Position numbers and translations under genes: made by a program. Of a DNA stretch of 64,000 nucleotides, positions 46,322 through 57,200 are shown one piece after another. Under the pieces are notes generated by a model that did not search any database, had not been told where the DNA came from, and was given only the letters and a program-made list of their open reading frames with translations. The stretch's first letter is position 1, and each line of letters opens with the position of its first letter. This DNA is from Takakia lepidozioides (lineage: Eukaryota; Streptophyta; Takakiopsida; Takakiales; Takakiaceae): assembly GCA_030704615.1 (NCBI GenBank), contig CM060732.1, forward strand, positions 73,389,053 to 73,453,052, written 5' to 3'.

Positions 46322-47514
46322 TCAGACCGGTAGGTTTTCAAAATCTCTAACATTGAGCTTCCACAATGAGCCTCCTTCAAACTCTCCAGAATTGTGCCCC
46401 ACTAATTTTGCCCTCACCACATCAGCACCCACTGTTGGCTGTCCATCAACTACCACAGAAAGCATTAACACCAACTCTTCCTCTCTGGGATTGTAAGGCA
46501 GCTCCCCGCCAGCATCAGTAAGTCCTGCATCCTCCACGCTGCTGCTTGGATCTGCTGTCAGTCCCATTATTCTGGTTCTGTCCATGCCTCTAAGGATTGC
46601 GACAAGGTTGCCACGGCCTACCACTGGCACTTCAGCCTCCATCTGTGGGTCCCATAACACAATGATAACTGATCTGAAGGAGTACACCGAACAACGTGAA
46701 ACACACAGAGTGCATGAAAGAAAGTAACTCACAAAACTCTGCACATAAAACTAATTTAAAGTTAGTATTAGATGAGACCAACAGCTATACTGCAAGACAT
46801 CCCTACCTTGTCGGCTGAATTCACCGCTCGTAGATGATCCTTGGTGAGGACACCTTCGGGTGCCTGTGACGGATCAATAACAAACGGGCGAGGCACATAT
46901 TGAGCATTCCAGTTCAGAACGGTGTAGGGAGGCGGATCATCCGAATCTGGGGATGAAGGCCGAGAATGAAAGCTGAACCCGCTGGCGGGCCCCCGGGGGA
47001 GCGTGCGAACGGACTCTTGCACGAGCACACACCCAGCCCCATATCTGCACCAATTACCCTCGTCATTACCCTTTCTAGTTATCGACCCAGTTGCATGCAT
47101 TCCGCATACTCAGTGGTGAACTGCTTCTGTCTACAGCACTGAGGGTCAGTCAAATTCCAACACAAACCTGTCGAATCCTGTCTTTCCCAGCCCACGCAAT
47201 GTTGCCACCCTTTCCGAGTCTTCGCAGCATCTGTCGAATGCATCGTCCCACACCAACATCAACTGGTCGAAGCTCCATCCCTTCCCTCCCGATGGTACTC
47301 CGGTCTTCTTCCTCTCTTTCACTTTCTTCTTCTGCTTGCCCACAGCACAAGTGATTTCCAAGCTCGACCCAACCCAGCTCCCTCCACTACCTCCCCTGCG
47401 ACGGCCATCGACAAAGACGAGAGGGCCACTCTTCCAGAGATGGGCATGTGAGAGATGGTGAAGCCTGGCAGCAGCAGCAGCAGCCTGCAGTGCAGCCATC
47501 GCCTCGCGCACCAA
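46322..47514 (-). CDS. unrecognised 301-aa protein with plastid transit-like N-terminus, three exons
   Basis: Exons (minus): 47514-47168, 47044-46807 and 46642-46322. Joins are CAG/GTTTGT to TGCAG and AAG/GTAGGG to ACAG, all in frame, giving 301 residues and a TGA stop. The first ~50 residues are rich in Ala, Ser, Arg and Gly with almost no acidic residues (MAALQAAAAAARLHHLSHAH), typical of a chloroplast transit peptide. A basic stretch follows (KQKKKVKERKKTG), then WSFDQLMLVWDDAFDRC, PPYTVLNWNAQYVPRPFVID and a C-terminal domain with VVGRGNLVAILRGM and LVLMLSVVVDGQPTVGADVV. No membrane segment is evident. I do not recognise the family and propose no function beyond a plastid location, which is an inference. 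An alternative start is Met at residue 6. A Harbinger element begins about 115 bases upstream. Confidence 0.7.
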
Positions 47515-47864
47515 ACCCTAATCCTCTCTTCGCTCTCATAGTTCCCGATGTGATAGTTATTCATCCATCATCAGGTACTTTCATCTTCTTGCTGCACAAC
47601 ACTGGACATACTGTACCCCTATACGAGGTTAGAGCATCTCCGCCCCGCCATGCTATTTATCAGGCGCTAAATCAAAAGTAGCGTGTTTTGAAATAGCGTG
47701 CCGGGGCGTATTTCGCAGCGCAAAGCAACTAGCATTAGGTAGTTCCACGTGTTTTTGATATTGTCCAGCCACGTGTTCATTATCCAGCATTAGCGTGGAT
47801 ATATGCTTCGTCATTGCGCGGGAAATCACGACCTGCTGCCGTGCTGCCGTCAACTGCACAATTT

Positions 47865-48255
47865 CCTGATTCATACTGTCAATGGGAATGAGTATTCTAT
47901 ACCCTATTGGCTAGTCGATGCCATTTATCCGGATTACCATTGCTTCGTCAAGATGATACCAGGACCATCAACTCGGAAGATGAAAATCTTTGCTACCAAA
48001 CAAGATTAGTCCAAGTGCAAGGACATCGAGCAAGCGTTTGGAATTCTGCCGGCCCGGTTTCATATATTGACATCTCCATGTAAGTTGTGGGACTGAAATG
48101 CGATGACAGATATCATCAGAACTTGCGTTATCCTACATAATCTTATCATCGATTATGAAAAAGAGCACGGCATTGATTCGAAATATATCGATGATCTTGA
48201 GTATGTTCCTAAACACCCTTTCACCATGATATATCTATCCAATATAGCATGACAC
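47865..48255 (+). pseudogene. PIF/Harbinger transposase C-terminal fragment
   Basis: The plus frame reads NGNEYSIPYWLVDAIYPDYH, FVKMIPGPSTRKMKIFATKQ, IEQAFGILPARFHILTSPC and TCVILHNLIIDYEKEHG. This is the order of the C-terminal half of plant Harbinger transposases (Y-L-ADGIYP, then the 'ERAFGxLQxRF' block containing the catalytic Glu, then CxxLHN). Stops at 48,007-48,009 and in the codon after KLWD break the frame, and the N-terminal half is missing. Confidence 0.8.
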
Positions 48256-48637
48256 AAGCTGATCGGAAAGGAATCGTCTGCGAATTGCAATCAAAAGTTC
48301 TGCATCACCAATTGCAGCAAGACCTTGTGGAATTCCACTGGAACCAGTATGTCAATTCAGTCCAGTAAAAAATTTCAATCTCAGACCTGACAGAAAGTAC
48401 AGTTTGGTCTGTATTAAGCATTGGAAATGACTGTGAAAGCCTCTTTTTCTACAACTGATTCATTTACTTGATCGACTATACACTGTTTAGGCGGTCATCG
48501 ATTCGCATCCAATATTGATGAGCTTGTTTGATCAACTGCAGCCAACGCCGCCAGTTCCTGCTTTTTCTTTGTTATTTCTAACTCTAGATTGAGCGTATAT
48601 TCTTCAGCTTTCAACGCGAAGAACTTTTTTCGCCTGA

Positions 48638-49500
48638 TCAGTTTTTTTCATGTTGGTAAAAATTCGAGTGCATTGTGCTCGGCGAAGATCTTGTTTTTTT
48701 TACCTCAGACGCTTCAGCTATGCGAGTCAAGACTGCCTCGCGAGTCGATTTGGTGTTTTCATCATTCTTGGACTTTGTTTCCGCCTCAAACTTCAACCGT
48801 TTGGTTTTTTTCTTTCTAATATCAGGACGAACATGTACAGTTAACTTCTTTTTTGTTGTAGTTTCCTTATTACTTGGCAATGCTGCAGTCGAAGTTGGGC
48901 TCAAAATATCACCAGCTCCATCACCTTCGGGGCTTCCTTCTAATTTTGTTTCGTCATTGTCGAGTTGCAGCGCTACCTTGACCATTGACGATGCTAAAGA
49001 CAGATTTGCTTCGAATTTGGGCAGTATTTTTACTTCATTCTAGCAAAGCTCAATTAATTGGAATTTTATGCCAGTCTCGTCGAAATACAAACTTTTCGCT
49101 TTCTTTGTGTAATCCTCTAACGACCATCCTGAGTAATAAGTTCAAAGCGCTTTTGTCATCATGCCAACAAACTTTAAGATGGCCTTTCGGATCAAGTTGT
49201 TCCATCGATTCATGAGACTGTTTGCGTTTCGAGGAATTCCAATCTCCTGTCTAAACAAACCTTCGATCTTGGCCCAGTATGTTTGGCCATCTTGGTCGGT
49301 TCCTACTGTAGGATCACTGGTTACACAATCTTCACCACCCTTGCCAAGCATATATTCTCGTTGGCCTTGCAATTGACTTGGCCTGGTTGTCGACCCTTCA
49401 CCTTGCTCATCTCTTCAGCAGTGCCAGTCGATGTTTCCACCCAAGAGCTCACACTCTCTCCTTCTCCCGTTCCTTTGGTGTACCTCCGGTTGGAGAGTGG
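48638..49500 (-). pseudogene. Harbinger accessory Myb/SANT-like DNA-binding protein, broken
   Basis: On the minus strand, TDQDGQTYWAKIEGLFRQEI and NANSLMNRWNNLIRKAILKF (49,310-49,170) match the SANT/trihelix-like second protein of plant Harbinger elements, which helps the transposase bind element ends. After a frameshift the protein continues as LHKESEKFVFRRDWHKIP and ends in a lysine-rich tail at 48,985-48,638 (KKKLTVHV, RKKKTKRLKFE). Stops and frame changes make it a pseudogene. Confidence 0.65.
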
Positions 49501-50223
49501 AATTTATATGTAGGGGTCTTCAAGTGTAGGGGCGGTGATGGGGAAGCAGCCATGTTTGAAGGACTCGGGCGCCCAATTCCAGGAAATGAAGGCTTAAAAA
49601 CATATGAAGCCTGCATTGTAGTGGGACGTTATACGTTTCCGCAGTGCTTGAAACTATGAATGTGTCACCTTCGTTCCATCTGCGGGAACAATGAGTCAGG
49701 ACTTTTGATTCTGATGACAAGAATTGGGTGCTTTGCGAGACTCTACTGCTAATCTCTTCGGGGTTTTCTACTGGAAAACAGACCGTATTACGCAGTGGTA
49801 GTAGACCTAAACTGTATTCAGGGAAGGTTCACTGACCGCTAGATTTTGGCTCTGTTTTGTTCATAGGACAATCCACTCAGTTGGATGGTTATGAGGGCAT
49901 GGTGGAGACATCAAAGAACGTGATGAAGGGCCGAACAGCATCTGAGCAAAGAGCAGCTGTACGCCAAGTGCTTCTGTCGATCATGCCCCCTGGGGCTCCA
50001 GCAGGGGGCTCCAGCAACAGTACCTCAGCTCCTACTCTGTGTGCTATTATTCAGCTGATGGTTTTGTGGGTCGCTGTTTGTGTACACCCTTCCAAGACGA
50101 GTATGCTAGTAGTTGCAGGAAGGAAATGCCAGTCTAGATTGGTGCAGTTGCCACTCTGGTTTCACGGTTCCCGCACAAAAAGCGCACCACGCTACACTAT
50201 CCGCCAGATCTAGCGGATTATCT

Positions 50224-50651
50224 GACGCTAGAATCAGATCTGAAAGGTCTGCCAAAATTTGGCATGTCCGGGTGGAAGTGCTATTTTATTGAAAAATCGC
50301 CAAATCTGGTTTTAGCGTGCGGGGTTATTTGGCGCTAGAATCAGATCTGAAAGGTCTGCCAAAATTTGGCATGTCCGGGTGGAAGTGCTATTTTATTGAA
50401 AAATCGCCAAATCTGGTTTTAGCGTGCGGGGTTATTTGGCGCTAGAATCAGATCTGAAAGGTCTGCCAAAATTTGGCATGTCCGGGTGGAAGTGCTATTT
50501 TATTGAAAAATCGCCAAATCTGGTTTTAGCGTGCGGGGTTATTTGGCGCTAGAATCAGATCTGAAAGGTTTGCCAAAATTTGGCATGTGCGGGTGGAAGC
50601 GCTATTTTATTGAAAAGTCGCCAGATCTGGTTTTAGCGTGCGGGATGGCGT
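50224..50651. repeat. four-copy 107-bp tandem array at the right end of the Harbinger element
   Basis: The units begin GACGCTAGAA at 50,224 and GGCGCTAGAA at 50,331, 50,438 and 50,545, exactly 107 bases apart. The first three are almost identical; the fourth has a few changes. Each holds the palindrome GCCAAAATTTGGC and the block TCGCCAAATCTGG. The last unit runs into the terminal repeat. Confidence 0.92.
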
Positions 50652-50670
50652 GGCGGGGTGGAGATGCTCT

Positions 50671-53040
50671 TCGGCGATAATTAATTTAGATTCAATACGC
50701 TTTGGAAAATTTCCAATTTGTTGTCTAATTGCTCGAAAACTATGAGCAAATATGTTCAATTCTCATATTGCTTATGATAAGCGGAAAATTTCATTGAACA
50801 CAAATCCGTGCATGGAGTCGGAACCATCATTATTCCTACAAAGCTCAATCGATGCACGAGAGCTTCATGTAACTTCCAAAAGGCCCCTGTATTGACTTGA
50901 CACTGTCATCATATTGACCGCATCACTAATCATCACGATCTCTCCACTTAAATAAGATCATTTGGAAGGACATTTGGAGAAAAAATAGAGCACCTAAGAT
51001 GAGTGGTAACCGAACCCTTCCGGTCTCTCACTTTATTTCACAGAATAATGTTGTCTATTCATGTTGCTCACATCAAAGTCCTGAGACAATTGAGCGTTGT
51101 TTGCTAATTCTTTATACTGTTCTCTCTTTTGTTTGGCTTTGGTGGCTTAATCCTGTACTCCTTGGAGAACATACTTCTTCCTTCACCCTTCTGTTCTGCT
51201 ATTGAATTATTAGGGCGACAATGTTTGGAGCACTTGCTTTTGTTTGGGCCACGCTACGTGCATATACTTTTAAGAACATCTGGAAAGCCAAGTGCTCTTG
51301 GGTTTTTGGGGGATTTTTAGACCCTGTATTAGAGTCATTCTATACAGGGTTCAGTCAGACATTCCGTCGGAGACACACAACGCTTGGGTTGTTTTATGTT
51401 CAGCTTTTCCAAGGTGTGCACAATTAAAAAGGCAGATGCAACTTCTCGCTGGTTTTGACAACTCTTGGGGTAAGGGCGGTATCATGTGCACCAGAACCTT
51501 AGAATCAACCCTTACCTGGAATGATAACTTCCTGGCACCCTGGTGCCCAACTTTCTCCACGAAATGAGACGAATCTGATGTAAACTGGAGGCACAAGTAC
51601 AACGCACATGAAGGTGCGGGCACGGCTGATCAGCCGCCACTGAGCCTTGTGGGACCCAACGATGTGGGGGCGGACATCCATCCTCATCACACACATGGGC
51701 AGATGAAATCCCACGACTCATTCGCTAAGTGAACTCGAGCAAAATTCACCATTCACCATTCACATTTGTTGTGCCTCTGAGAATCCCATCATGACCACTC
51801 AGAAGGAGGAGCACATGTTGCATTACATTTTTGTCTTTCTTCTCCATACACATCCTTAAGCTTGTCCACCTTGTTGGCGACATTGCTTCCAAGAACGATG
51901 GGGCGCATTAGGAAACCCTGCATTCAGTTTGTCAATGATGTATGTTCAATCTTTTGCTCTCAAAGGTCCACGCCCATGATCCCAGTATTTCTCCTCCCAA
52001 AGATCTAGCAACAAAAACGTTGTATCGTTTGTCCAACCTTGTGCAACATGCTTCTTTTCAATATGAAATTGCACGGCCCACCCCCGAAAGGGGGCAGTAG
52101 CCGCAAGGCGAAGTGGCTCTTAGTTATGTCGGCCTCGGCCGGAGTCTTCTCTCTCTTTCTCTGCACGGCCTTCTCACACCAACAATCACCGGCAACTGAC
52201 TACCTTGAATTGAACAATTGCTTTCAGGACCTTCCAACCGTAACCCTAACCTAAAGGATTCCCTCTCCATGTTTAGGTAAGGGTGCTTGCTCGTCGTGTA
52301 AGTTACTTCTGTACATTCAGTAGGATGCGCGCCCAGCAAAAAACAAGCTAACACTTTTTATAACATGAAAAATAACTTTTGTTTGAATCATGTAAAAAGT
52401 CAATTTTATTCGTCTTGTTTTATCCAACGAATCCACTTGCAAGCTAAGTGACCGAGCTGGGTTGACATCCCTATCAGCCCGCTGAAGCGCTCTCAGAGAC
52501 GGATCAGCGACACTTTTTCTTCATGTGCGCAAGACTACAGATGTTACAACTTTAGGAAATGAAAATCGAAAACACGAAAACACTTATCTTTTGAGCCTTC
52601 TCAGAAGAAACAAGGCAGTTTTTGATCGCTCTTCCACGAGAGATTCTGCTATAGTCTCCTTGTCTCCTCCCTGTATTGGACATTCCTACCTCCCGTTCTA
52701 TGTAGTCCCCATTGGACCCTCCCTCCCCAAACTCTAGTCACCACTGCCCCTTTCATTTTATGGCCCTTCATGGCCTTCAACCAAAAAATGAAAAAGAAAA
52801 AACATAATACAAACGGAAAGCAGTAGCCAATTGGGATGTGATAAGATTTAGGGTTGGAGTGATTTGATAGGAGACTCGAGTCAACCTTTTTAATAATAAT
52901 AACTTTTATGTCGATCCAAAAGGAAAATGTTTGGGAAGCCGGCAAGCAATCCACATACAGTGAACCTGGTCACCAACAAGAGGGGCAGATACATTGCACC
53001 GGAGCAGGTTCAATGTCCGCAGCCCACATGCAGCGAACTT
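50671..53040. other. 2.4 kb without recognisable genes
   Basis: No frame has a recognisable motif. Sequence composition is ordinary and slightly AT-rich. Confidence 0.45.
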
Positions 53041-53270
53041 GCAATGGGTCCACCCGCTGTCACCGGTTTCGCGCTTGCGGCCGCCGGCAGTGACCGGTGA
53101 ATGAAATGCCGGGAAGAACGTTTGAATGCAAAAAGCGCATGTTAGCGTAGAGTTTGCAATGGGTCCACCCGCTGTCACCGGTTTCGCGCGTGCGGCCGCC
53201 GGCAGTGACCGGTGAAAATGCCGGGAAGAACGTTTGAATGCAAAAAGCGCATGTTAGCGTAGAGTTTGAA
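53041..53270. repeat. 115-bp tandem duplication with CACCGGT/ACCGGTG inverted motif
   Basis: GCAATGGGTCCACCCGCTG starts at 53,041 and at 53,156. Each copy contains GTCACCGGTTTCGCGC, GCGGCCGCCGGC and TGACCGGTGAA, so CACCGGT and ACCGGTG face each other around a GC-rich loop, and each ends in GCGCATGTTAGCGTAGAGTTT. The second copy lacks three bases. Confidence 0.85.
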
Positions 53271-54271
53271 TGCAGATTCTGTGTTGCCTTCCTCTAGATT
53301 CAGTCAAGGAATCTGCCAGCCCTCTTTCGCTTTCCAAAGCTATATACATCCTGCTTCTCTCGCTTCTTCTCTCCTCGATTAAGCTGCTTTGTGACTTCAC
53401 GCCCTCCATCTCCTTCTCCTTCTCTAAGTAGCTAAACTCATGGGCAATGGTGGGCAGTGCAGATTAGATCAGTAATGTATGTTAGCAGGGAGTGTGCGGT
53501 GTAATTGCGGGGTGATGAATATAATTGCATGTGAGTGCCTCCTTCCTGCAGGATTTTTTATCTAGATATACAGATGTCCACAGCTCTAGAGCTCTTGCCT
53601 GATCTGGTTTAGTTTTTTTTTTGCTGGTCGCTTGGATACAGAAAAGGTGCATTGCAACTGCGAAAGGGAAACGGTTTCCCGTTTTCGGTTTCAACTTAGT
53701 TCGCCTCTAAGGCTCCTTCCGTCTCTTGGAGAGGATTGGAGGAGAAGTGCGTGCACCCCTAGTTTTGAAGAGTGCACACCCCCTCTACGTAGATGGTAGT
53801 GTGCACACCCCTTAATTAAGTAGCTTGCAGATATATATGCAGGGTGGTGAATGTAAGGATTGAGTATCCTGCACATCGTAAGTTCTTCATGCAGAGTGCG
53901 GAGGTGTTTCAAGCACCACTATCGATTCAGGCCTGCTGGAAGAGTGCGACTAGATGGGCTGATTCTCATGCAGACCGTCGTGAATCTCATCTACCACTGC
54001 AACAAAACAGCAACCCAACACACAATGAAATCAAGTGGAATTTGAGTTGCTTGAGCAAAGTTCAAAGAGTAACTTAGTTTGTTCCTCCGAAGAAAAACCA
54101 GAGGGAGTGAGCGCTTAAGCACGTCGATAATCTCATGGTCATCGTTGAGGGCGATGGCTTGGCCGCCTGACAAGTATTGCTTTCCTTTCCAAGACTTCCT
54201 TTTCAGGTTTAAACTGAAGTTGTAGTGTTTATGAGGGCTCAATTACGCGGGATACAGCAATCGGCCTCAAT
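53271..54271. promoter_or_regulatory. presumed promoter and leader region of the sulfoquinovosidase-like gene
   Basis: This is the region directly upstream of the start codon at 54,272. It has a CT-rich stretch (53,340-53,430), GTGCACACCCC repeated at about 53,772 and 53,800, and AGATATATATGCAG at about 53,829, the only TATA-like sequence. No specific site is proven. Confidence 0.3.
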
Positions 54272-57200
54272 ATGGAGAGAGGCCGAAAGGGCGTCCTGCG
54301 GCACATACATAACCCTTTCCCAAAGCAACCGAGTACTTTGGGATTTGTGAAGGGGCAATTACTGTTCGATGCACGAGCCTTACCTTCTGAAAGCTTTGCA
54401 GCTGGCCGCGGGTTCACAGTACAATGGCAGGCTGAGAGAGGGGGTTCTCTTTCGGTTATTCATCAGAGTGAACCTGACAGACCTCTTTGGTCTACAGCTT
54501 CGGGGGCGGGGTTCGTGTCTGCCGCACTAGGTAACGAGAGGATAGAAGAGAGTAGGGGATCATATGCTCTTCATGACCAGATTGACATTGTTTGCAATTA
54601 CCAAACGGTTGAACAGATTACTGTTGCTTGGCCAGGAAAAGGGAGCCACGAACACTCTTTCCAGCCTGCCTCCTCCTGCCTCTCTTGTAATACCGATGCT
54701 GATGGGATCAACAAACGAGGAATAACCAGAGATTTTCTAGCTGATCAGCCGAGAGACTCGGAAAAAGTCAGGAGGAACAATGGCTGCAACTGTTGCTGTA
54801 AAATTCCAGAGAAGAGTGGCTGTCCTCAAGCCGGGGAAGTGTACCTGTTGCCTTGCGATTCCACCGACGCTGATGGTACCACCACAGCAGCAAATGGACC
54901 CACTGTACTTGTCAAAGGTTGCTTATACACTGATGCCAAGCTAGCCCAAGAGCAACTCGCAGCTGGTCACAGCCAAGGCGTAGGTTCCGAGAGCGGACCA
55001 TTTTACAAAATGTATCGCCCAAAAAACTCGGGCTTCTTTAGCTTTCCCGAAAATCTGCGAAGTGTGGGTGTGCGTTACTGTCTAATGTTCATGGAGAGAA
55101 GAGACCACCATCTTGGCTTTCAGATATGGTTGGATTTACCCGTCACTCTTGAAGATTACATGACACGACATTTTTGGGGAAGTGAATCACTGAATCATCC
55201 TGACATTATCTTCGGTGAAGGTGGAAGGCACGAGGTTGATTGCGACAGATTGGACAAGCACTCAGAAAGCCCTTTGTATGATATTCCTGAACGTCTGCAG
55301 TGGCTTTGGTCGAATGAACCCTTCTCCGCTTTTGCTCCATTGACAACTTACAGTGATTTGCGGAAACGGAGGAGATCAGTGAACGAGGTCGGAATGGTGG
55401 ATATGAAGGACAGGTGTTTAGTGAGAGGAGGACAGTCAAGTCTAACGAGAGTGCGGAAATGCTTGAAAAACTTGAGGAGTGCGGGCAGAGTTTCAAACAT
55501 TATGAGGCTTGTTAGGGATCAAAGCGGCGTTCAATTGCCCCAATTCAACCGGATTCAACTCACCTATTTATCAAACAAAGGGGAGAGATTCTATGGTTTT
55601 GGTGAACAGTTCTCCTACTTCGACATGAAGGGAAGAAGAGTGCCCATCATGGTCCAGGAACAGGGCTTGGGAAGAGGGGACCAACCCATCACCGCTGCTG
55701 CCAATCTGGTAGCCCACAGGTACCGCAATCAACTCGCCGTGATTGATGCCATAAAACCACCATTTCTTGTGAGGCGAGGGCTATCTCCATGCCTGCTAAC
55801 ATATAGGAACGTATCGTCCCCGCAGCAATGCATGCACTCAAAAGTTCTTCTTGCTGCAGTGAGGCCAGCAATCTGGTTAAATTTCAAGCCACAGTATCTT
55901 AGTTGGAACCGCATACCCCACTGGTTAAGACAATACTGTGGATTTGCAGTGATCTTGGGATTCCATTTACATTGACCGAGATTATCGGGTTACAAGATAA
56001 ACTGAATTTTACCAAATCGGTACGTGAATGGTCGTCTTTTTGAAGTGTAAAGACTCTTTGTAAGAACGTTTCTGCACCTTGGAAACCTCAGTTGTACATA
56101 TACAATACAATAAAGGTGCACAAGCCGTTGCTCTGCCAGGATGTATAGACACTGGTCGTGAATATGAAACACCTTTAGTCAATGTTTTTCTAAAGATGAT
56201 ACCATTGCAGTCTGGTGTTAAACACGTTGGTCAGTATGCTACTTTGGTGAGCTCTAGATTGACCACTTGGCTGCAAGTTAGGTGGGAGTGTGAATGAAGA
56301 CGATGATGTTTGGAATGTACTTGAACTGGGATTGGCGCAACTGGTGGATGCGACAGGGCAGGAGGAGATTGGCATACGACATATGCACCCGCTCCATATT
56401 ACATGACTTCGGACATGCACTCCCTCTACCTGGAGGGCTACGAGCATGCGGTTTTTGACCTCACTCGCCATGACCGCGTCCAAGTGCAAGTGAGTGTTTT
56501 CCTTCTCTTTCTCGTGTATGTTCTTGAAATTGTCCCGATAGATGGGTTATTGCGGAAGTGTTACATGCACGTGTGATTTTGAGCAATACATAACTTGCAT
56601 GTTGCCAGTAAAGGGTCAAGGTTTGCTCAGGGCCGTGAATTCTATTTTCCTGGAGGAGGCTGATGGTGTGATAATGGATTGTGTATCACACCATAGTTGG
56701 CTTCCCATGGGCTATATGAATAACAGTCTCTGCAACCATTTTTCAAAAGGAAAAACACCTTGGCACACAGAATCCCAGTATTGTCATTAGGGAATCCAGA
56801 AGTGTGCTCTTAGGTTGGGGCTATGGTAGAATGACAGTGACACTGATTGGGTGCCCCAGGTCCATGCAAGTCGCATACAGGGGCGAATACTGCATGGGCG
56901 TACACCTGCAGAGCTTATTGAGCACTACACAGCAGCCACGGGTCGCATGCGCGAACTTCCTCAGTGGATCACCAAAGGTGCTATTGTGGGTATGCAAGGG
57001 GGTTTGGATGCCGTGCGCAAAGTTTGGCAGCAGCTCCAAGACTTTGATGTGCCAATCTCTGCATTCTGGCTCCAAGTGAGTGTGACATGCACTTTTCTCA
57101 TTGCAGGCACTTCCATGACCTTCTCAAGATTATGTTTGTTGTTTTGTGACTGATTTAATCAAATTGAATTGATGCAAGCACCCCAAGCCATTCCTTCAGA

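Larger units (their letters stand above)
47631..50670. mobile_element. PIF/Harbinger DNA transposon, decayed
   Basis: The terminal repeats are AGAGCATCTCC-G-CCCCGCCA at 47,631-47,650 and the complement, with one mismatch, at 50,651-50,670. Flanking trinucleotides are TTA (if the TIR starts at GAGC) on the left and TTC on the right, so the expected 3-bp TTA/TAA duplication is only half preserved. The interior has a Harbinger-type transposase fragment on the plus strand and a Myb/SANT-like second protein on the minus strand, the usual two-gene layout of this superfamily. A 107-bp tandem array adjoins the right end. Confidence 0.82.

Noticed and set aside
45870-46496. 208-codon open frame on the plus strand
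   Set aside because: It overlaps the last exon of the 301-aa protein gene in antisense and has no recognisable motif.
50224-50651. Regular repeats as a possible CRISPR array
   Set aside because: The 107-bp units are contiguous with no unique spacers, and the context is a plant DNA transposon.
55720-55975. Extension of the first exon of the sulfoquinovosidase-like gene to a stop at 55,975
   Set aside because: The family motif after GLGRGDQP continues in the exon at 56,357, and a GT donor at 55,720 keeps frame; the extension is intron read-through.
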